Below are positions 21,326 through 33,160 of a DNA stretch of 64,000 bases, piece after piece. The first letter of the stretch is position 1, and every line of letters starts with the position of its first letter. Position numbers and translations under genes: made by a program. Location: the NCBI GenBank assembly GCA_008729055.1, contig SDUX01000007.1, positions 5,749,009 through 5,813,008 of the forward strand, in the 5' to 3' direction. The notes below the pieces were generated by a model. That model worked only from the letters and a program-made list of their open reading frames with translations. It had not been told where the DNA came from and did no database searches. This stretch comes from Pyropia haitanensis (Eukaryota > Rhodophyta > Bangiophyceae > Bangiales > Bangiaceae).

Positions 21326-23233
21326 ATGGCGAGCCGCCGCCGCCTGCTCGGCTCGGACCGCAACGACCTCCTCCCCGGTGGGGGCGATCTGGCTGACAAG
21401 TCTCGCCGCAACTGCCTCGCGTCGGGCTGGCGCTTTGTCCGCCGGCGACCGGTGAGCGCCTGCCTGGTGGTGGTGGTGGTGGCCAGCGTGTCGGCCGCGC
21501 TCGTCGCCACCGTCCGCCACGTGCCGCTGCCGGGGGTGGCCCGCCAGCGCGATGCGGCCGACGCCGGTATGGAGGTGGTGCCCTCTGAGGATGATATGCC
21601 GACCAGGTTACTTCCTCCCGAGGGGGGGCAGGCAGCCGCGGGAGCGGGCACCCCACCCATTGGCGGTGCGGGGGGCGTCCCGCCGCCGGGCAACGACGGC
21701 GGCGGCGGGGGCTCTACGGGCGGGGACAATGGGCGTGACGTGGTGCCCGCCGCGGCGCCGGTGATGGCGTCGGACGGGGGCGCCGACGACGCGGCCGCGG
21801 ATGCGGGTGGGGCGGACGCGGCGGCTGCGGGTGCGCCGGCGGGCGCTAGTGATGTCACCGACAACGGCGGCGTTGGCGACGGTGAAGGCGACGGCGTGAA
21901 GGCCAACCCGAACTGGGATGGGGGCGGTGTGGAGGGCGGTGCGACGGGCGACACGGATGGGGCATCATTGGGGATGGGCTCCGTCGACGGCGACGGGGCG
22001 GCCTCTGCCGAGGGCGCGGCTGGCGGCGATGGTGCGGACGGCGGGGAGGCTGGCGACGGTCCGACGGGGACGGCCCGCACGGACACCGCTGCCGCCCCCG
22101 CTGCGGCGGCGGCCGCCCCCAACGCTGGGGTCCCTCTGGATCGTGCCTTGGCGCAGACGACCGACTTGAGCGCCCAAGTGGCGCTCATGTCCTCAGCGCC
22201 GTGCGTGCGGTTGCTGCAGACGGGCTCCCTCGGCTCGACGACGCCGCTCTGTATTACCGGCGAGTACTTCCTGGACGTGCAGGTCACCCCCGGCGCGCCG
22301 ACGGAGCGGCTGACCGTGGCCATTTTTGGGCACGCGGTGCCCAAGTCGGCGGTCAACTGGCACGCGCTGGCGACGTGTGCGGGCGGCGTGGACGACGAGG
22401 CGTGCTTCCGCAATGACTCCTTCCACCGGGTCGTGCCGAAATTTGTCATCCAAGGGGGCAACCGTGGGACGGGCCGGAGCGTCTTTGGTTCCACTTTCAG
22501 GGAGGAGGTGAGCGCCGAGCGCCACTCGGTGCTGAGCCACTCGGCGCGGGGTGTCCTTGCGTGGGCGGAGTACCCCATCGGCTCGCAGTTTTATATCTTG
22601 ATGGCGGACGCGGCGGTGTACCTCGACGCGAACCACGTTGTGTTTGGGATTGTGGTGGACGGACTGGACGTGGCCGAGAAGGTGCAGACGCAGCCGCTTG
22701 TCAACGGGGCACCCGAACAGCGGGTGTCCATTGTGTCGGCGGGTCTCCTCGACCGTGCTGCCCCCGGACCGGTTGCGCCTCCAGGGGTGGGCCCCTCAGC
22801 TGACGCGGCGGTGGGGCCCAACGCGCCGCCGTTCGCTGCCGCGGCCGCGGCGGCTGCTGGGGCTCCAGCGGCTGCCGCGGTGCGGCTGGGTGAGCCCCTG
22901 CCATCGGGCGGAAACCCCACGGCAGGCGGCGACGCGGAAGCGGCGGCTGCGGGCGCGGGCACCGCGGCCACTGTCAATGGCAACGGCACCACCGATGGGG
23001 ACGCCCTCTCTGATGGAGAAAGAGGCGCTGGTGAGGAAGGCGGTACCGTCGACGAGCCCCCCGTTGAGGGGGAGCCCGCTCGGGTGGACGCTGGTGTCGT
23101 CGAGCCCCCAGCTGAGTGGGAATCTGCTCGGGCAGACGCTGCCGACGACGTGGCTGCGGATGGGGAGACGCGCGCCGCCGCCGCGAGGGCTGTGCCGGAG
23201 GTGCCACCTGGACAGGCGTCGGAGGGCGTCTAA
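21326..23233 (+). CDS. Membrane-anchored cyclophilin (PPIase)
   Basis: A peptidyl-prolyl cis-trans isomerase of the cyclophilin family, 635 residues and intronless. A basic N-terminus is followed by one hydrophobic span at about 43-63 (VSACLVVVVVASVSAALVAT), giving type II topology with the rest in a secretory-pathway lumen or outside. Residues 70-290 are Gly/Ala/Asp-rich linker. The PPIase domain occupies about 290-477: FHRVVPKFVIQGGN carries the catalytic Arg, Phe and Gln, and SQFYILMADAAVYLDANHVVFG aligns with the classic SQFFI...WLDGKHVVFG. The position of the cyclosporin-contacting Trp is Tyr here. Residues 478-635 are a second low-complexity, acidic tail with repeats of the type EPPVEGEPARVD / EPPAEWESARAD. 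The usual single-domain cyclophilin is about 170 residues, so this is a large flanked form. ATG 21326 gives the signal-anchor directly. Confidence 0.9.
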   Translation: MASRRRLLGSDRNDLLPGGGDLADKSRRNCLASGWRFVRRRPVSACLVVVVVASVSAALVATVRHVPLPGVARQRDAADAGMEVVPSEDDMPTRLLPPEGGQAAAGAGTPPIGGAGGVPPPGNDGGGGGSTGGDNGRDVVPAAAPVMASDGGADDAAADAGGADAAAAGAPAGASDVTDNGGVGDGEGDGVKANPNWDGGGVEGGATGDTDGASLGMGSVDGDGAASAEGAAGGDGADGGEAGDGPTGTARTDTAAAPAAAAAAPNAGVPLDRALAQTTDLSAQVALMSSAPCVRLLQTGSLGSTTPLCITGEYFLDVQVTPGAPTERLTVAIFGHAVPKSAVNWHALATCAGGVDDEACFRNDSFHRVVPKFVIQGGNRGTGRSVFGSTFREEVSAERHSVLSHSARGVLAWAEYPIGSQFYILMADAAVYLDANHVVFGIVVDGLDVAEKVQTQPLVNGAPEQRVSIVSAGLLDRAAPGPVAPPGVGPSADAAVGPNAPPFAAAAAAAAGAPAAAAVRLGEPLPSGGNPTAGGDAEAAAAGAGTAATVNGNGTTDGDALSDGERGAGEEGGTVDEPPVEGEPARVDAGVVEPPAEWESARADAADDVAADGETRAAAARAVPEVPPGQASEGV

Positions 23234-23767
23234 GCCGGGAGTTGAGGCGCACTGACTAGCCGCCAACGCGGCCGTGCCTTGTCACCCCGCTGTACCCTGG
23301 GCGGCTGTTTGGGAGGCCGCCACGAGCCTGGGGGAGACTGGGCTTGCTTTTCATTGTCGGGTTGTCTGATTTTGCGCAATGATGTAACAACCAGGCGCGC
23401 CGTGATGCGTTTGTGTAGTGTCTTCCCCCCTCTGGTGGGCACCCTTGTGGTTGGCCACGAGGCGTGTGCTGGGTGGCTGTGCTCCTCGTCTACAGCCGCG
23501 TTGACTATTAGGGGCTGTATGGGTGGTTGCTCCGGTGCAGGCCGCATCGAACGGACGGTCGGCCGCCTCTCACCTGCTGAGCATAAGCAGGTGCTGTACC
23601 AATGGTGTCATGCGGAGTTGGGCTCCACAAGGCGTTCCCTGAGCCCCAGTCTCTGGCTTAGTGCCTACCACACTAAGATTGAAGAGTGCGTTCTTAGAAT
23701 AGGTGCGTACGCGTCTTACTTCCACGTGCGTCAACCCCTCCGTCCCCCCCCCACCGACCCCATCCAA
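23234..23767. other. Convergent 3' intergenic spacer
   Basis: About 530 bp between the cyclophilin (+) and HAD phosphatase (-) genes. It has moderate GC and AT-richer patches near 23340-23400 and 23640-23700. No gene, RNA or repeat was recognised. Confidence 0.5.
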
Positions 23768-24709
23768 TCAGGCCATCATTTCCCGTACGGTGGCCAAGTC
23801 CACTCCCCCGGAGTCGAGGTCGTCCACCACTTTGGCGGCGCCGGAGAACGTTTCCCCCCCCGTATACGTCGACACGGTTACGAGCACGCGCATGCCGGCG
23901 GCGAGCCCGGCGGCCAGCCCAATGGCGCTGTCTTCCACTACCGCACACTCGGCCGGGTCCACCCCCATCTTTTCCGCGGCGAGGAGGTACACGTCCGGGG
24001 CGGGCTTCTTGGCCGCCACTACATCCCCCGCAAAGACGGGGACGCGCGCGGCGGTGTCGGCGCCGAGCATGTTGACAATCTGCTGCACCGCGAGTTCATT
24101 GGAGGTGGAGCACACCGCCACGGGCACGCCCGCGTCGAGCGCCTCTGTGACCAGCCGCGCCACACCCGGCCGGAGCGTCACCGCCCCCGAGGCGACCACG
24201 TCGGAGAAGAGGGCGGTCTTGCGGGCGTGGAGGTGCTTGACCAGCGCCACTCGCGACGCGTCGTCGGGAGCGCTCGCCGGCCACCCACGGCCCGGCTCGT
24301 TCCAGTACGCCGTCATCCGCTCCTTGCCGCCGCCCGTCTCCAGGAGCCGCCCGTAGAGCTCCTCGGACCACTCGTCGGGGAGACCCGCCTCGGCAAAGGC
24401 CGCGTTGAAGGAGGGGCGGTGCACGTCCCGCTCCGTGTCGGCCAGCACGCCGTCACAATCAAAGAGGAGGGCGCCCAGGGCGGCGGTGGGCGGGGGGGGG
24501 CGGCGCCGCCCCGAGGGCGACCCACCGGCCGTCGGTCGCCGCCCGGCCGCCGTCGCCGCCGCCGCCGCCACCGCGGCGCCAGCAATGAAAGGTGTGGCCC
24601 CACGCAGCGCCGCGATACAACGGGCGGGGCGGCGGCCGCGGGCGGCGTCGGCGACAGCGCCCACCGGAGCGGCCGTTTTGTACGGGAGGGGGGTGGAGAC
24701 GAACGCCAT
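23768..24709 (-). CDS. CbbY-like HAD phosphatase, plastid-targeted
   Basis: A haloacid-dehalogenase-superfamily sugar phosphatase of the CbbY type, 313 residues. Plant and bacterial CbbY remove the Rubisco inhibitor xylulose-1,5-bisphosphate. HAD motif I is LLFDCDGVLADTE (nucleophile and acid Asp84/Asp86), motif II is CSTSN, motif III Lys is in AAKKPAPDVY, and motif IV is VVEDSAIG. An alpha-helical cap with a KERMTAYWNEPG segment follows motif I, as in CbbY. The first 75 residues are Arg/Ala/Ser-rich with few acids (MAFVSTPLPYKTAAPVGAVA), consistent with a plastid transit peptide. I start at the ATG 24709; the in-frame codon nine positions upstream is GTG. Intronless. Close homologues are nuclear-encoded plastid proteins in plants and algae, which supports a photosynthetic host. 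Confidence 0.9.
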   Translation of the reverse strand: MAFVSTPLPYKTAAPVGAVADAARGRRPARCIAALRGATPFIAGAAVAAAAATAAGRRPTAGGSPSGRRRPPPPTAALGALLFDCDGVLADTERDVHRPSFNAAFAEAGLPDEWSEELYGRLLETGGGKERMTAYWNEPGRGWPASAPDDASRVALVKHLHARKTALFSDVVASGAVTLRPGVARLVTEALDAGVPVAVCSTSNELAVQQIVNMLGADTAARVPVFAGDVVAAKKPAPDVYLLAAEKMGVDPAECAVVEDSAIGLAAGLAAGMRVLVTVSTYTGGETFSGAAKVVDDLDSGGVDLATVREMMA

Positions 24710-27700
24710 GGCGACGAAGGGGGATCGCCACGCCACGTTGCCACAACGGTGGGTCAGCGGCGGGGGCGCTGCAGGCCGACGTTGGCGCCACCGCTGGCGG
24801 CGCGCTGGTCACTGCGGCGGTCCCCACCGCCAACTGCGTGCGGGTGCGCCGCTTCAGCGGGTCGGCAGTGACGGGGATCGACAGAGACGAGGCAGGCTAT
24901 CGCCGTTTTTTGCATTGGCAGTTGTGTGGACGAGATAGGTCAGGTCACCTGGGCGCCCTACACGTGGTGCGAACCAGCATGAGCTCTGTGGAGAATGGTA
25001 CTTACCTGTCTGCGGTTGGTGGCTTGAGTCCAGCCGAGTAGGGTGGCGTTCCCAGCCGGTAGTCTATGTAATTGTGACCGTATCGCGAGGAACAGTTGCC
25101 AAGAACCGATAGAAGCGATCGAACATCCGATCGGGAGCGCCCAGCCGCCTTCCTCCCCCCCACTTGTGCTCCCGTCACGCCCCTTCCAAGCTCCTTTGCT
25201 TGGTCTGACGCGGTGTATACTGTATAGTGTGAGAGGCGTGGACAGGGCGTCTTCGAGTCGACTGTATGTACCTCGGCGGATTCGTACATTAAATCCATAC
25301 AACAAAGAATTACTCGTGGCCACAAACACACCGCAGGTTCAACTTCCGAGAGCCTCTGCCAACCCGTCGGCCACTCCAGGCTGGATGTCTCTCGCACAGC
25401 TTGCCACCGTTGCATGGGACGATGTACCCCTCAGACTACCATCCGTCTGTATTCATGACCACCGCGACAGCGGCGTTGTCCATGCGGCAAGGAGTTGATT
25501 TCAGCCGCTGGGGACGATACCTTGCTGTGCGTCGTCCGATCGACGAGGCGCGCACATGGTGCTCACGCAGACTGGCGGCAGGCGGCGTAAAGAAGGGGGG
25601 GAGGAGCGGCGCCCGTGGGCAGTGGGGAAAGGGGGTGAAGCAGCGCGATGCTTGCAAAGAGGGGCTGACTAGGGACGACGGACGCGGGCGTGGGGGCTTG
25701 TCGCACGCGTCCTGGCGGCGTCAATCAATACATCCGGAGAATGGAGGGGCGGCGGATGTAGGATTGGCGTCTCAGCTGTCGAAAATGCACATTAAGCCCG
25801 TCAACCGTCGCGACGTGTCGAGGAACATTGTAATTACACATGGCGAGGTCTGCTGAGAGCGATCAGCAATTACCGAATGTGTCATGAATCCTACGATACG
25901 TTGTGAAAACTTGTTGTGGGTGAACTGTTGCATGAATGAAAGGGCGTGTTTACGATTAGATCGGACATGATCGGCCGCCATCGCACGTCACGCGAAGGTG
26001 TTGGGGGCGTGATATGCATACCCAAGCCTGCCTCTCGCTCTGCCCATCGCCACGCTGGACCCGTAGCCATGCCCGGCTGAACCGAGATACGCTTGCGGAT
26101 CGTGTCTGGCCACGCAGGGACCGGGACCGCTCTGTCAGCAAAAACCCGCCGCACTGCCAGCGGCGCACCACCGCACCAGTCGCACAGGAGGCCGTGCGGC
26201 ACACCCCCCCCCCCCCCCCCCCCCTCGGGAGGCGGTGCGGGAGGCGGTGCGAGAGGCCGGGGTGTGCGCGTGAGGCCGGCCACGCTGCCTCTCGCTGCGG
26301 CCGTGCGACCGGCGCGGGGTGGTTCCAGTGCGAGCCCCCTCCCCCCGCACGGCCCGGCGGCGGCGGGCGGCTGAGCCGCGCCGCCGGCTATGTCCATTGA
26401 CTTTCGCGACGAAACTCTGCCAACGCGGTTGCGCCGGCGGCCGTGCCGGTGGCGGCCGGCAGCTGGAGCCGGCGCGGTGCGCGCGCGGCGCCCGCGTCGC
26501 TCCCATCACGGCGGCCTCCGACAGCACGCTGCGCCCTTTCATCGTCTTCGATACCCCCCTCCCCCCCTTCCCCCCTCGCCCCACAACCTCCATGGTCATG
26601 ATGCCCGCGCCAAGCCTCGTCACGGTGCGTGGTGGTCCCGCTTGAGCCGTGGCGCCTCCCCCCCCCCCGCCGGCGGCGCCCGCGCAACGCCCACGGCTTG
26701 CGTCGGCCAGCGGTGAGCACTCTGGGTGCCATCCGCTCGCCATCCGCTGGCCGCCCGGCCGACCGGCCGCCTGTCTACGCGCATCCGCACGTGCGCGGGG
26801 TGCCCAACCGTGCGCGCCGGCGCAATAAGCCGCGCCTCTGCCGCGGGTGGCGGCGACGTGGTCACCATGGGCCCCGCTCGCGTGGCTGTCGGCACCCCCC
26901 GTGGTGGGAGGAGGACGCGGCGCAGGGGGGGGGGGGGGGGTGGTTGCGGTGCGCGGGGGGACGGAGTGGGGACGAGGACCGCCACCGCAACAGCCACAGC
27001 CAGCCAGTGTGTCCGCTCTGGCGCCGTTGCACCCCTGGAGAGGGGGACAGCTATCGGGGGGGGATGGCCGCGGGTCGTACCACACCGGGGGGACCCACGC
27101 TCTCACCTCCCTCTGCTCCCGCCACCGCCTCCCTTCCCAATGCGGGGGGGGAGGGCCTACCCTCCCATTCCCTCGACCACCGGCGGGGCGGCCACTGCCC
27201 ACTGGACATCCGTCGTGGCATGGCAGGGAGTGCGCCGTGCCGCCGCCGCCGCAGCCGCCGCTGCAGCCGCCGCTGCCGCCGCCGCCGCCGTTGCCGCCGC
27301 CGCCGTCGCCGCTGTCGCCGCCGCCGCCGCTGTCGCCCCGTCCGCGCGACAGCAGCCCTGCCGCAACCGCGGCGGCCGCGGCGCCCCCCGCGGTCCGATG
27401 CTGGCGTGCGGGACGGTGGGGGGGGGGGGGGGGGGTTGAGGGCGAGCCGCCTAGGCGGCTGTCGCGCCCCCTGCCTGCCGCGCTCACTGCGGGTGGAGGC
27501 GGGCTGCTGGGAGGGGGGGGGGGGGGGAGGCGCTGGCGGCAGCTGCGGTGGCACCCGCGGCGGCGCACGGCCGCGGCCGCGCCGCCGCGCCTTGCCGCCA
27601 CGGCCGATGCCGCGTTGGGGTACGGCCCGGCTCGGCGGCCGCCGGTCTAGGGGCGCACCACCGCCGCCACGGCGCGCGGGCGGCCGCCGCCGCCGCGTCG

Positions 27701-28579
27701 AGGGCGGGGGGGGGGGGGGGGGGCGAGCGCGCCTTGCCGCGGCCGTGACCGGCGAGTCCGCCCGCCGCCGCGACTGCCTGCCCGCCGCCGCGGCCGGCGG
27801 GTCTCTGATCTCTGGCCGCGTGGCCCAACGGCAGCGGCTCCCCCCCCCCCCCGGCGCGGCGCCCTCCCGCTGCCCGTGCCACTCGCTTCCCTCTCCACCG
27901 TCTTCCCTCTCCCCCGTCTCGCCCCATGGGTGGTGCGTGTGTGCGCCTGGGTGTTGGCAGAGTGAGTTGTGGAGGGGGACGGGCGGTGGAGGAGGGCGGC
28001 CTGGCGCCACGCGCGCTGCGGCCGCCGACCCGGCGGCGGCCCCGCTCCACGACCGCCCCCGCCGGTGGGGGAGCGACCGCTCGGGGGGGGGGGGGCGGGG
28101 TTGGCCCCCGCCCTGTGTCCCAGTGCGGTGGGCAGCAGTGGTGCCGGCGGGGTGTGTGGGGAGGGAACTGGGTGGGAGCGGGGGAGGTGAGGGGGAGGAG
28201 GGGGGGGGGACGCGGCGGCCGCTGTGCGCGCACCGCTGGCGAACAGCCCGCCGGGCGTTTATATCCCGCTGACGGCCGTGGCCGGTCCGCTCATGGCGAA
28301 GGGGGTGGGAAGGGGGAAGCGCCGGGAAGCGTGTTATTGTGCCTGCCGCCGCCGACGTCACCGCCATCGCCACCGCCACCGCCACCGTCGCCGCCGCTCC
28401 GGCCGCCGACGCCGCCGCCAAATCGGACGGGGGACGGTGGCAAGGCCATCGTCTGGGCCGTTGCCCGTTCCCACCCCCTCGCCAGGGAGGCGCATCACCC
28501 ATTGTGTTGCGCTGCTCTCCCCCCCATCCCCCCCCCCCCTGGCCAGGCTCGCACTCCCCCCCCCGTCCGCCCCCCTCGC
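24710..28579. other. 3.9-kb gene-poor region
   Basis: No gene could be supported. Positions 24900-26100 have moderate GC without long protein-like frames. Positions 26170-28300 are poly-C/poly-G and CCG-repeat sequence where many frames stay open on both strands. A plus-strand piece near 26480-26630 (ITAASDSTLRPFIVFDTP, ending at a GTGCGT that could be a splice donor) has a protein-like look. The opposite strand is equally open there, so it stays uncalled. TTTATAT at 28258-28264 lies about 340 bp before the next gene. Confidence 0.45.
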
Positions 28580-28603
28580 ATGCTACCCCATCGGCGCCCA
28601 TCC

Positions 28604-29516
28604 ATGGCGCCAGTCGGGTGCGGCGGTGGCCGGCCGGCGGCCCAGCGACGGCGCTGGCGGTGCTGCCAGGCGGTGGCTGTGCTGCTCGCCGCCCTCGCCG
28701 CCTCCACCGCTTCGACCGCGTCGGGGGCAATGACGACGGCCGCGGCGGGGGCCTCGGCAAAGACAAAGGCGGCGGCGGAGCCGGTGGCGGGCGGGCCCGC
28801 CGGGTCGGCACCGGCGGGGCCCGTGGGTGTGCTCTCGCGGCCATCGCTGCAGGGCCGGCAGAGTGCGCCCGTGGGGGTGGTGGAGCGGAGCCTTCAGGTC
28901 TTCTGCCGCCACGCTCGGGCGTCCCGGGGGTGCTCGGAGGCGCAGCTGCAGCTGGCGGCGGTGCACGACTACCAGCAGCCGTCCGTGGGAGGCGGCGGCG
29001 GCACCAGCAGCGGCGGCGGTGAGGTGTCGCCGACGGTGGCGGCCATGACGGCGACACCTCCGCAACCGGCGCAACCGGAGGACACGTACGCCACCCAGCC
29101 GGAGGAAAGCTACGCCGCACAGTCGGGGCAGCCAGAAGGTGGCTATGCCACCCCCACGGAGCCTTCCCAGGCGCCTGCGACGCAGCCGCAGGCGACGGCG
29201 CAGCCGGCGGCGGAGTCACAGGCGGAGGCGACGTCAGAGCCGGCGACGGAGCTGCAGGCGGAGGTGACGGCGACGCCGACGACGGAGCCTCTGGCAGAGG
29301 CGACGCCGGCGCCCGCGACCGAGCAGCAGCCGCAGGTGACGTCGCCGCCGGTGACGGAACCACAGCCGACGCCCGCGCAGGGGGCGCAGTCATGGGATAG
29401 CTACGCCTCCCTCGCAGCCCCGTCCCAGGCGCCCGCAGCACGTCCCCCGTCGACCTCGGCAAAGCCGCCTGCGGCGGCGCCAAACAGGACCCCTGCGACC
29501 AAAGGTGGTGGTGGCA

Positions 29517-29554
<38 letters not shown>

Positions 29555-30199
29555 GGCGGCGGCGGTGGCGGTGGCGGTGGCAGCGGCAGCAATAGCGACA
29601 ACAACGGCTACAAAGGCGGCCCCGCGGCTGAGGTGGTCGCCACCTCCGAGGTGTGCCTGCTCAAGAACGAGTGGAAGGACTACGTCAAGGCGAATGAAAA
29701 GGCACTCGAGGAGTACGACATGCCGTCCAACGAGCGGGACTCGTTCATCAAGTCGATCAAGCGGCTGCCGACAAAGGTGGGCGGCTTCCACTGCTTTCGG
29801 GACCAGGCGGAGTTTGCAGCGATGGGCCAGCTCGTCGCCGCCGCGTTCTCCTCCGTTTCGGCCGCCCAAATGACCGAGCGGTTTGCCGACGGCGAGGACG
29901 GCACCGCCGCACGCGGCCGCAACCACCGCCGCGACGGCGGCCGTGGCGGCGGCGGCGGCCGCCCGCCGTCGCGTGACGGTGGCGCCGCGCTGCGCGCCGT
30001 CAGCGGCGGCGGCAACTGCGCGAAGCGGGCCGCAGAGTGCGACGCGGGCACCTGGCGGTACGGCTGCACGTCGCGGCGGCAGTGCTGCTGCCCGTCGTTT
30101 TGCGTCGGCTACTTCGACCTCGCGTTCCGGCACCTGCGCATCGCGCAGTCGACGCGCCGGCGGAGCACGAGCAGCTGCTGCGTGTCATCGTTTTGTTGA
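28604..30199 (+). CDS. Secreted Pro/Thr/Glu-rich protein, Cys-rich tail
   Basis: An intronless frame of 531 residues from ATG 28604, or 539 from the in-frame ATG at 28580. The N-terminus has a basic stretch and a hydrophobic core (CCQAVAVLLAALAASTAS) typical of a signal peptide. Residues about 150-300 are imperfect repeats of Pro, Thr, Glu, Ala and Gln (units like EPATELQAEVTATPTTEP and EDTYATQPEESYA), resembling glycosylated cell-wall or mucin-like stalks. A poly-Gly tract (about 300-325) leads to a soluble part with normal composition: EVCLLKNEWKDYVKANEKAL and later FHCFRDQAEFAAM. The C-terminal 70 residues hold a Cys cluster (CAKRAAECD, YGCTSRRQCCCPSFC) and the very end SSCCVSSFC. I do not recognise the family. 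A cell-wall or extracellular role is inferred only from the signal peptide and composition. Confidence 0.75.
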
Positions 30200-31008
30200 G
30201 GAGCGGTAGTGGGGAGGGGTGGGGGGGGGGAGGTAGTGGGCGGGGGCGGGGGGGGGGAGGGGAATGCGCGCTGGGGGGGGGGCGCCCCCAGACCCCCCTG
30301 CCCTTAACACTCCCCCCCCGCCCTCCCGACACGTTGGAAGCGCCGCCCCGCCGACCTGCGCTAGTGGGCTAGTCTTGCACACCCACCCACCCGTAGCCGC
30401 CCCCGCCGCTTGTGACTGTCCCCGTGTGCGCATCCACTCAGTTCTGATTTTTTTTTTTCTTCCACCGCGCCGGGGGGGCCCCCAACGCACACCCCCTTTT
30501 GCGTCTCCCTCCTGCCTGGTGCTCACGACTGTCGTCCCGCCCCAGCTACGTACGCGCGGTGAAACCAAACCGCGACCCTATGCCGGCAGCGACCCGCCCG
30601 CCTACCACCCCAGTCCTTCCCCTCGCGGCGGTGGCACCTACGCCACGTGGCGGTGGGGGGTCCCTGGCAGCCTCGCGTGGGGGAAGGGGGCGGCCGCTGC
30701 TGACGAGCCGCAACGACGCTCGCTCATTGGCCAGGACACACACGAGACACCACCGACACCGCCTCGTCCCGCCACCAACGGCGGTGTAGCCGATCGATGG
30801 TCGCGTCACGCCCGCACGGACCGGCGCCCCGTCGCATCCCACCACTCGCAAACGTGCATCCTCCCACGCCCACCTCCCCGCCATCTCCACTACGCACCCC
30901 CCCCACCTCACCTCTCCGTCCACCCCTCCCCCCCCCCCCCCCCCCCCCCGCACACGGCCAGCTCGCCCGATGGCCTCCCCGCCCCCCCCCCCCCTGCGGC
31001 CGCCAACC
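30200..31008. other. Intergenic, homopolymer-rich
   Basis: This lies between the secreted protein gene and the amidase, both on the plus strand. It contains poly-G (30220-30285), a T run (30449-30459) and poly-C (30930-30950). The amidase promoter is presumably here; no motif stands out. Confidence 0.4.
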
Positions 31009-33160
31009 ATGCAGACCCAGACGCCCCCCCCCCCCCGCCATCCCAACCGCCGCGGCGGGCCCGCCGCTGCGCCTCCCCGCCGATGCTGGCTACCGGCTGC
31101 GGTCGCTCGTCGCCCCCCGCCTGTCGGGCACCCCCTTCCGCGCGTTTGCGTGGCTCGCCGACACCCGCGTCGGCGCGCCGCTGCGCGCGCGGCTGCTGTC
31201 GCAGTGCGGGTTTGTGGCGCTCCGCGCCAACGCCGCGTACGACGGCCTGCCGCGGACGGCGCAGCCGCTGCACCCGCCGCCGGGGGGGGGGGGGGGAGGC
31301 GGCGGCGGCGGCGCCCGCGAAAGGGGGTGGCGGGGGGGGGGAGGGGGGTGGGGGTGGGGGTGGGGGTGGAGGTGTCGATGGCGGCGGCGATAGCGGTGGC
31401 GACGCCACCGCCGCCGCGGTGGATGGCGTGTGGTTTGAGCCGTCCCTGGCGGCGATCGACGCGGGCGTGGCGCCGCTGCTGGCGGCCGCCGCGGCGGCGG
31501 CAACGGCAGCGGCGACAGCAGCGTCGACGGCAGCGTCGACGGCGTCGGCAGAGGCGGCAGCGGGGGACCCGCGCGGCGGCGGCGGCGGCTCATCCCCCCC
31601 CCCCCCCTCCTCTCCCAGCGGGACGCTGCGGACCAGAGGCCTGCCGGTGAGCGTCGCGGAGCTGGCCGCCGCGTACCGTGCCGGCACCACCACCCCGACC
31701 GCCGTCCTCCGCGCCGCGTACGCGGCGGTGGCGGCGGCGCGGGCCCCCCCCCCCCCACCCCCCCACTGGTGGCGGTGCTGCCCCCCCCCCCCGCCGGCGT
31801 CGCCGCCGCGTTTGCCGCGGCCGCCGCGTCCGATGCTCGCCACGCGGCGGGCACGCCGCGGTCCGCCCTCGACGGCGTGCCGTTTGGCGTCAAGGACCAG
31901 CTGCACGCGGTGGGCTTCCCCACCACTGCCGGGGCGGGCTTTTTCATCCACGCCGACTCGCCGCTCGCGGCAGATACGCCCCACCCGACGGCCGCCGCGG
32001 CGGCGGTCGCCGCGCTCGCCGCGGCGGGCGCCATCCCGTTTGCCAAGACGCAGATGGACGAGCTCGGCGTCGGCGTCCGCGCCGTGTCGGCGCACCACGG
32101 GCAGGTGGTCAACCCGGCGGCGCCGGACCGCGTCGCGGGGGGCTCCTCGGGCGGGTCCGCCGCCGCGGTCGCGGCGGGCATCGTGCCGTTTGCGCTGGCC
32201 GTCGACGGGGGGGGTAGCGTCCGCATCCCGGCCGCGGCGGTCGGCGCGGTGGGCCTCAAGCCGACGTTCGCGGCGGTGGACGTGACGGGCCTCGCGCTGG
32301 GCACCCCCGGCGCGGACGGGCCCGTCACGCACGTTGGCGTCATTGGCGGGTGCGCGGCCGACGCGGCGGCCGCGGCGGCGGTCTTGCTGGCGGGCGCGCC
32401 CGGCGTGCCGCTCGCGGCGCCCGGCTGGTCCCCGCCCGCCCCTGACGTCGCGTCGCTGGGCGTGCCGCTGCCGCTGGCGGGCCTGCGGGTGGGCGTCTAC
32501 CGCCCCTGGTTTGACGACTGCGAGCCCGCCGTTGGCGACCCGTGCCGCGACGCGCTCGCCGCGTTTGCCGCCGCGGGCGCGGCAGTCACCGACGTGGCGG
32601 TGCCGTACCTGGAGGACATTCGCGTCGCGCACGCGGCGGCCATCTCGGCGGGCATGCGTGCGGGGCTGGTCGCGGCCCGCGTCTACGAGACTGGCGGCGC
32701 CGCGTGGATGGGCCCCGACGCGCGGGCCAAGATGGCCATGGCCGCCGAGTTCACGCCCGCCGACACGGCCCGCGGCGAGCGCATCCGCACCGCCGCGATC
32801 GCGGCGGCCGCGCCGCTGTACCGTGACGTGGACGTGGTGCTGACGCCCGCGACGGGCTGCCTGCCGCCGCGGGTGCCCGCGGACCCGGCAACGGGCGGCC
32901 TGGACGTGGCGGCCGACTCGGCGCTGATGCGGTACACGCTGTGGGGCAACTGGACGGGCCTGCCGGCGGTGGTGTTTCCCGTCGCGACCGCCGCGGGGGG
33001 GGTGCCGGTCGCGCTCCAGGCGGTGGGCGCGCCCTGGTCCGAGGCGCTCCTCTTGCGCCTGGCCGCGGCGGTGGAGGGGGGGGCCCTATCACCAGGGAAG
33101 GGCGCGGGGGGGGGGCGCCCACGGCCCGTGCTGGACTATGCGCTCCAGAAATTCCTGTAG
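31009..33160 (+). CDS. Amidase-signature hydrolase (FAAH/GatA-like)
   Basis: An amidase-signature-family enzyme that hydrolyses amide bonds; plant fatty-acid-amide hydrolases and GatA belong here. The Ser-cisSer-Lys triad is visible: Lys in GVPFGVKDQ, the Gly/Ser loop GGSSGGSAAAVAAG, and the nucleophile Ser in DGGGSVRIPAA. The downstream part is one clean frame (about 31769-33160) ending LDYALQKFL. Upstream, the protein-like sequence is split over frames at G/C runs. LRLPADAGYRLRSLVAPRLS (about 31065-31280) is in the same phase as the C-terminal part. VDGVWFEPSLAAIDAGVAPL through SVAELAAAYRAGTTTPTAVL (about 31415-31740) is in another. The switches fall in poly-G at 31281-31345 and poly-C near 31746-31795. 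The start is uncertain: ATG 31009 (MQTQT) needs another shift in the C run at 31024-31036, while ATG 30797 is in phase without it. Convergent with the SNF2 gene. Confidence 0.8.
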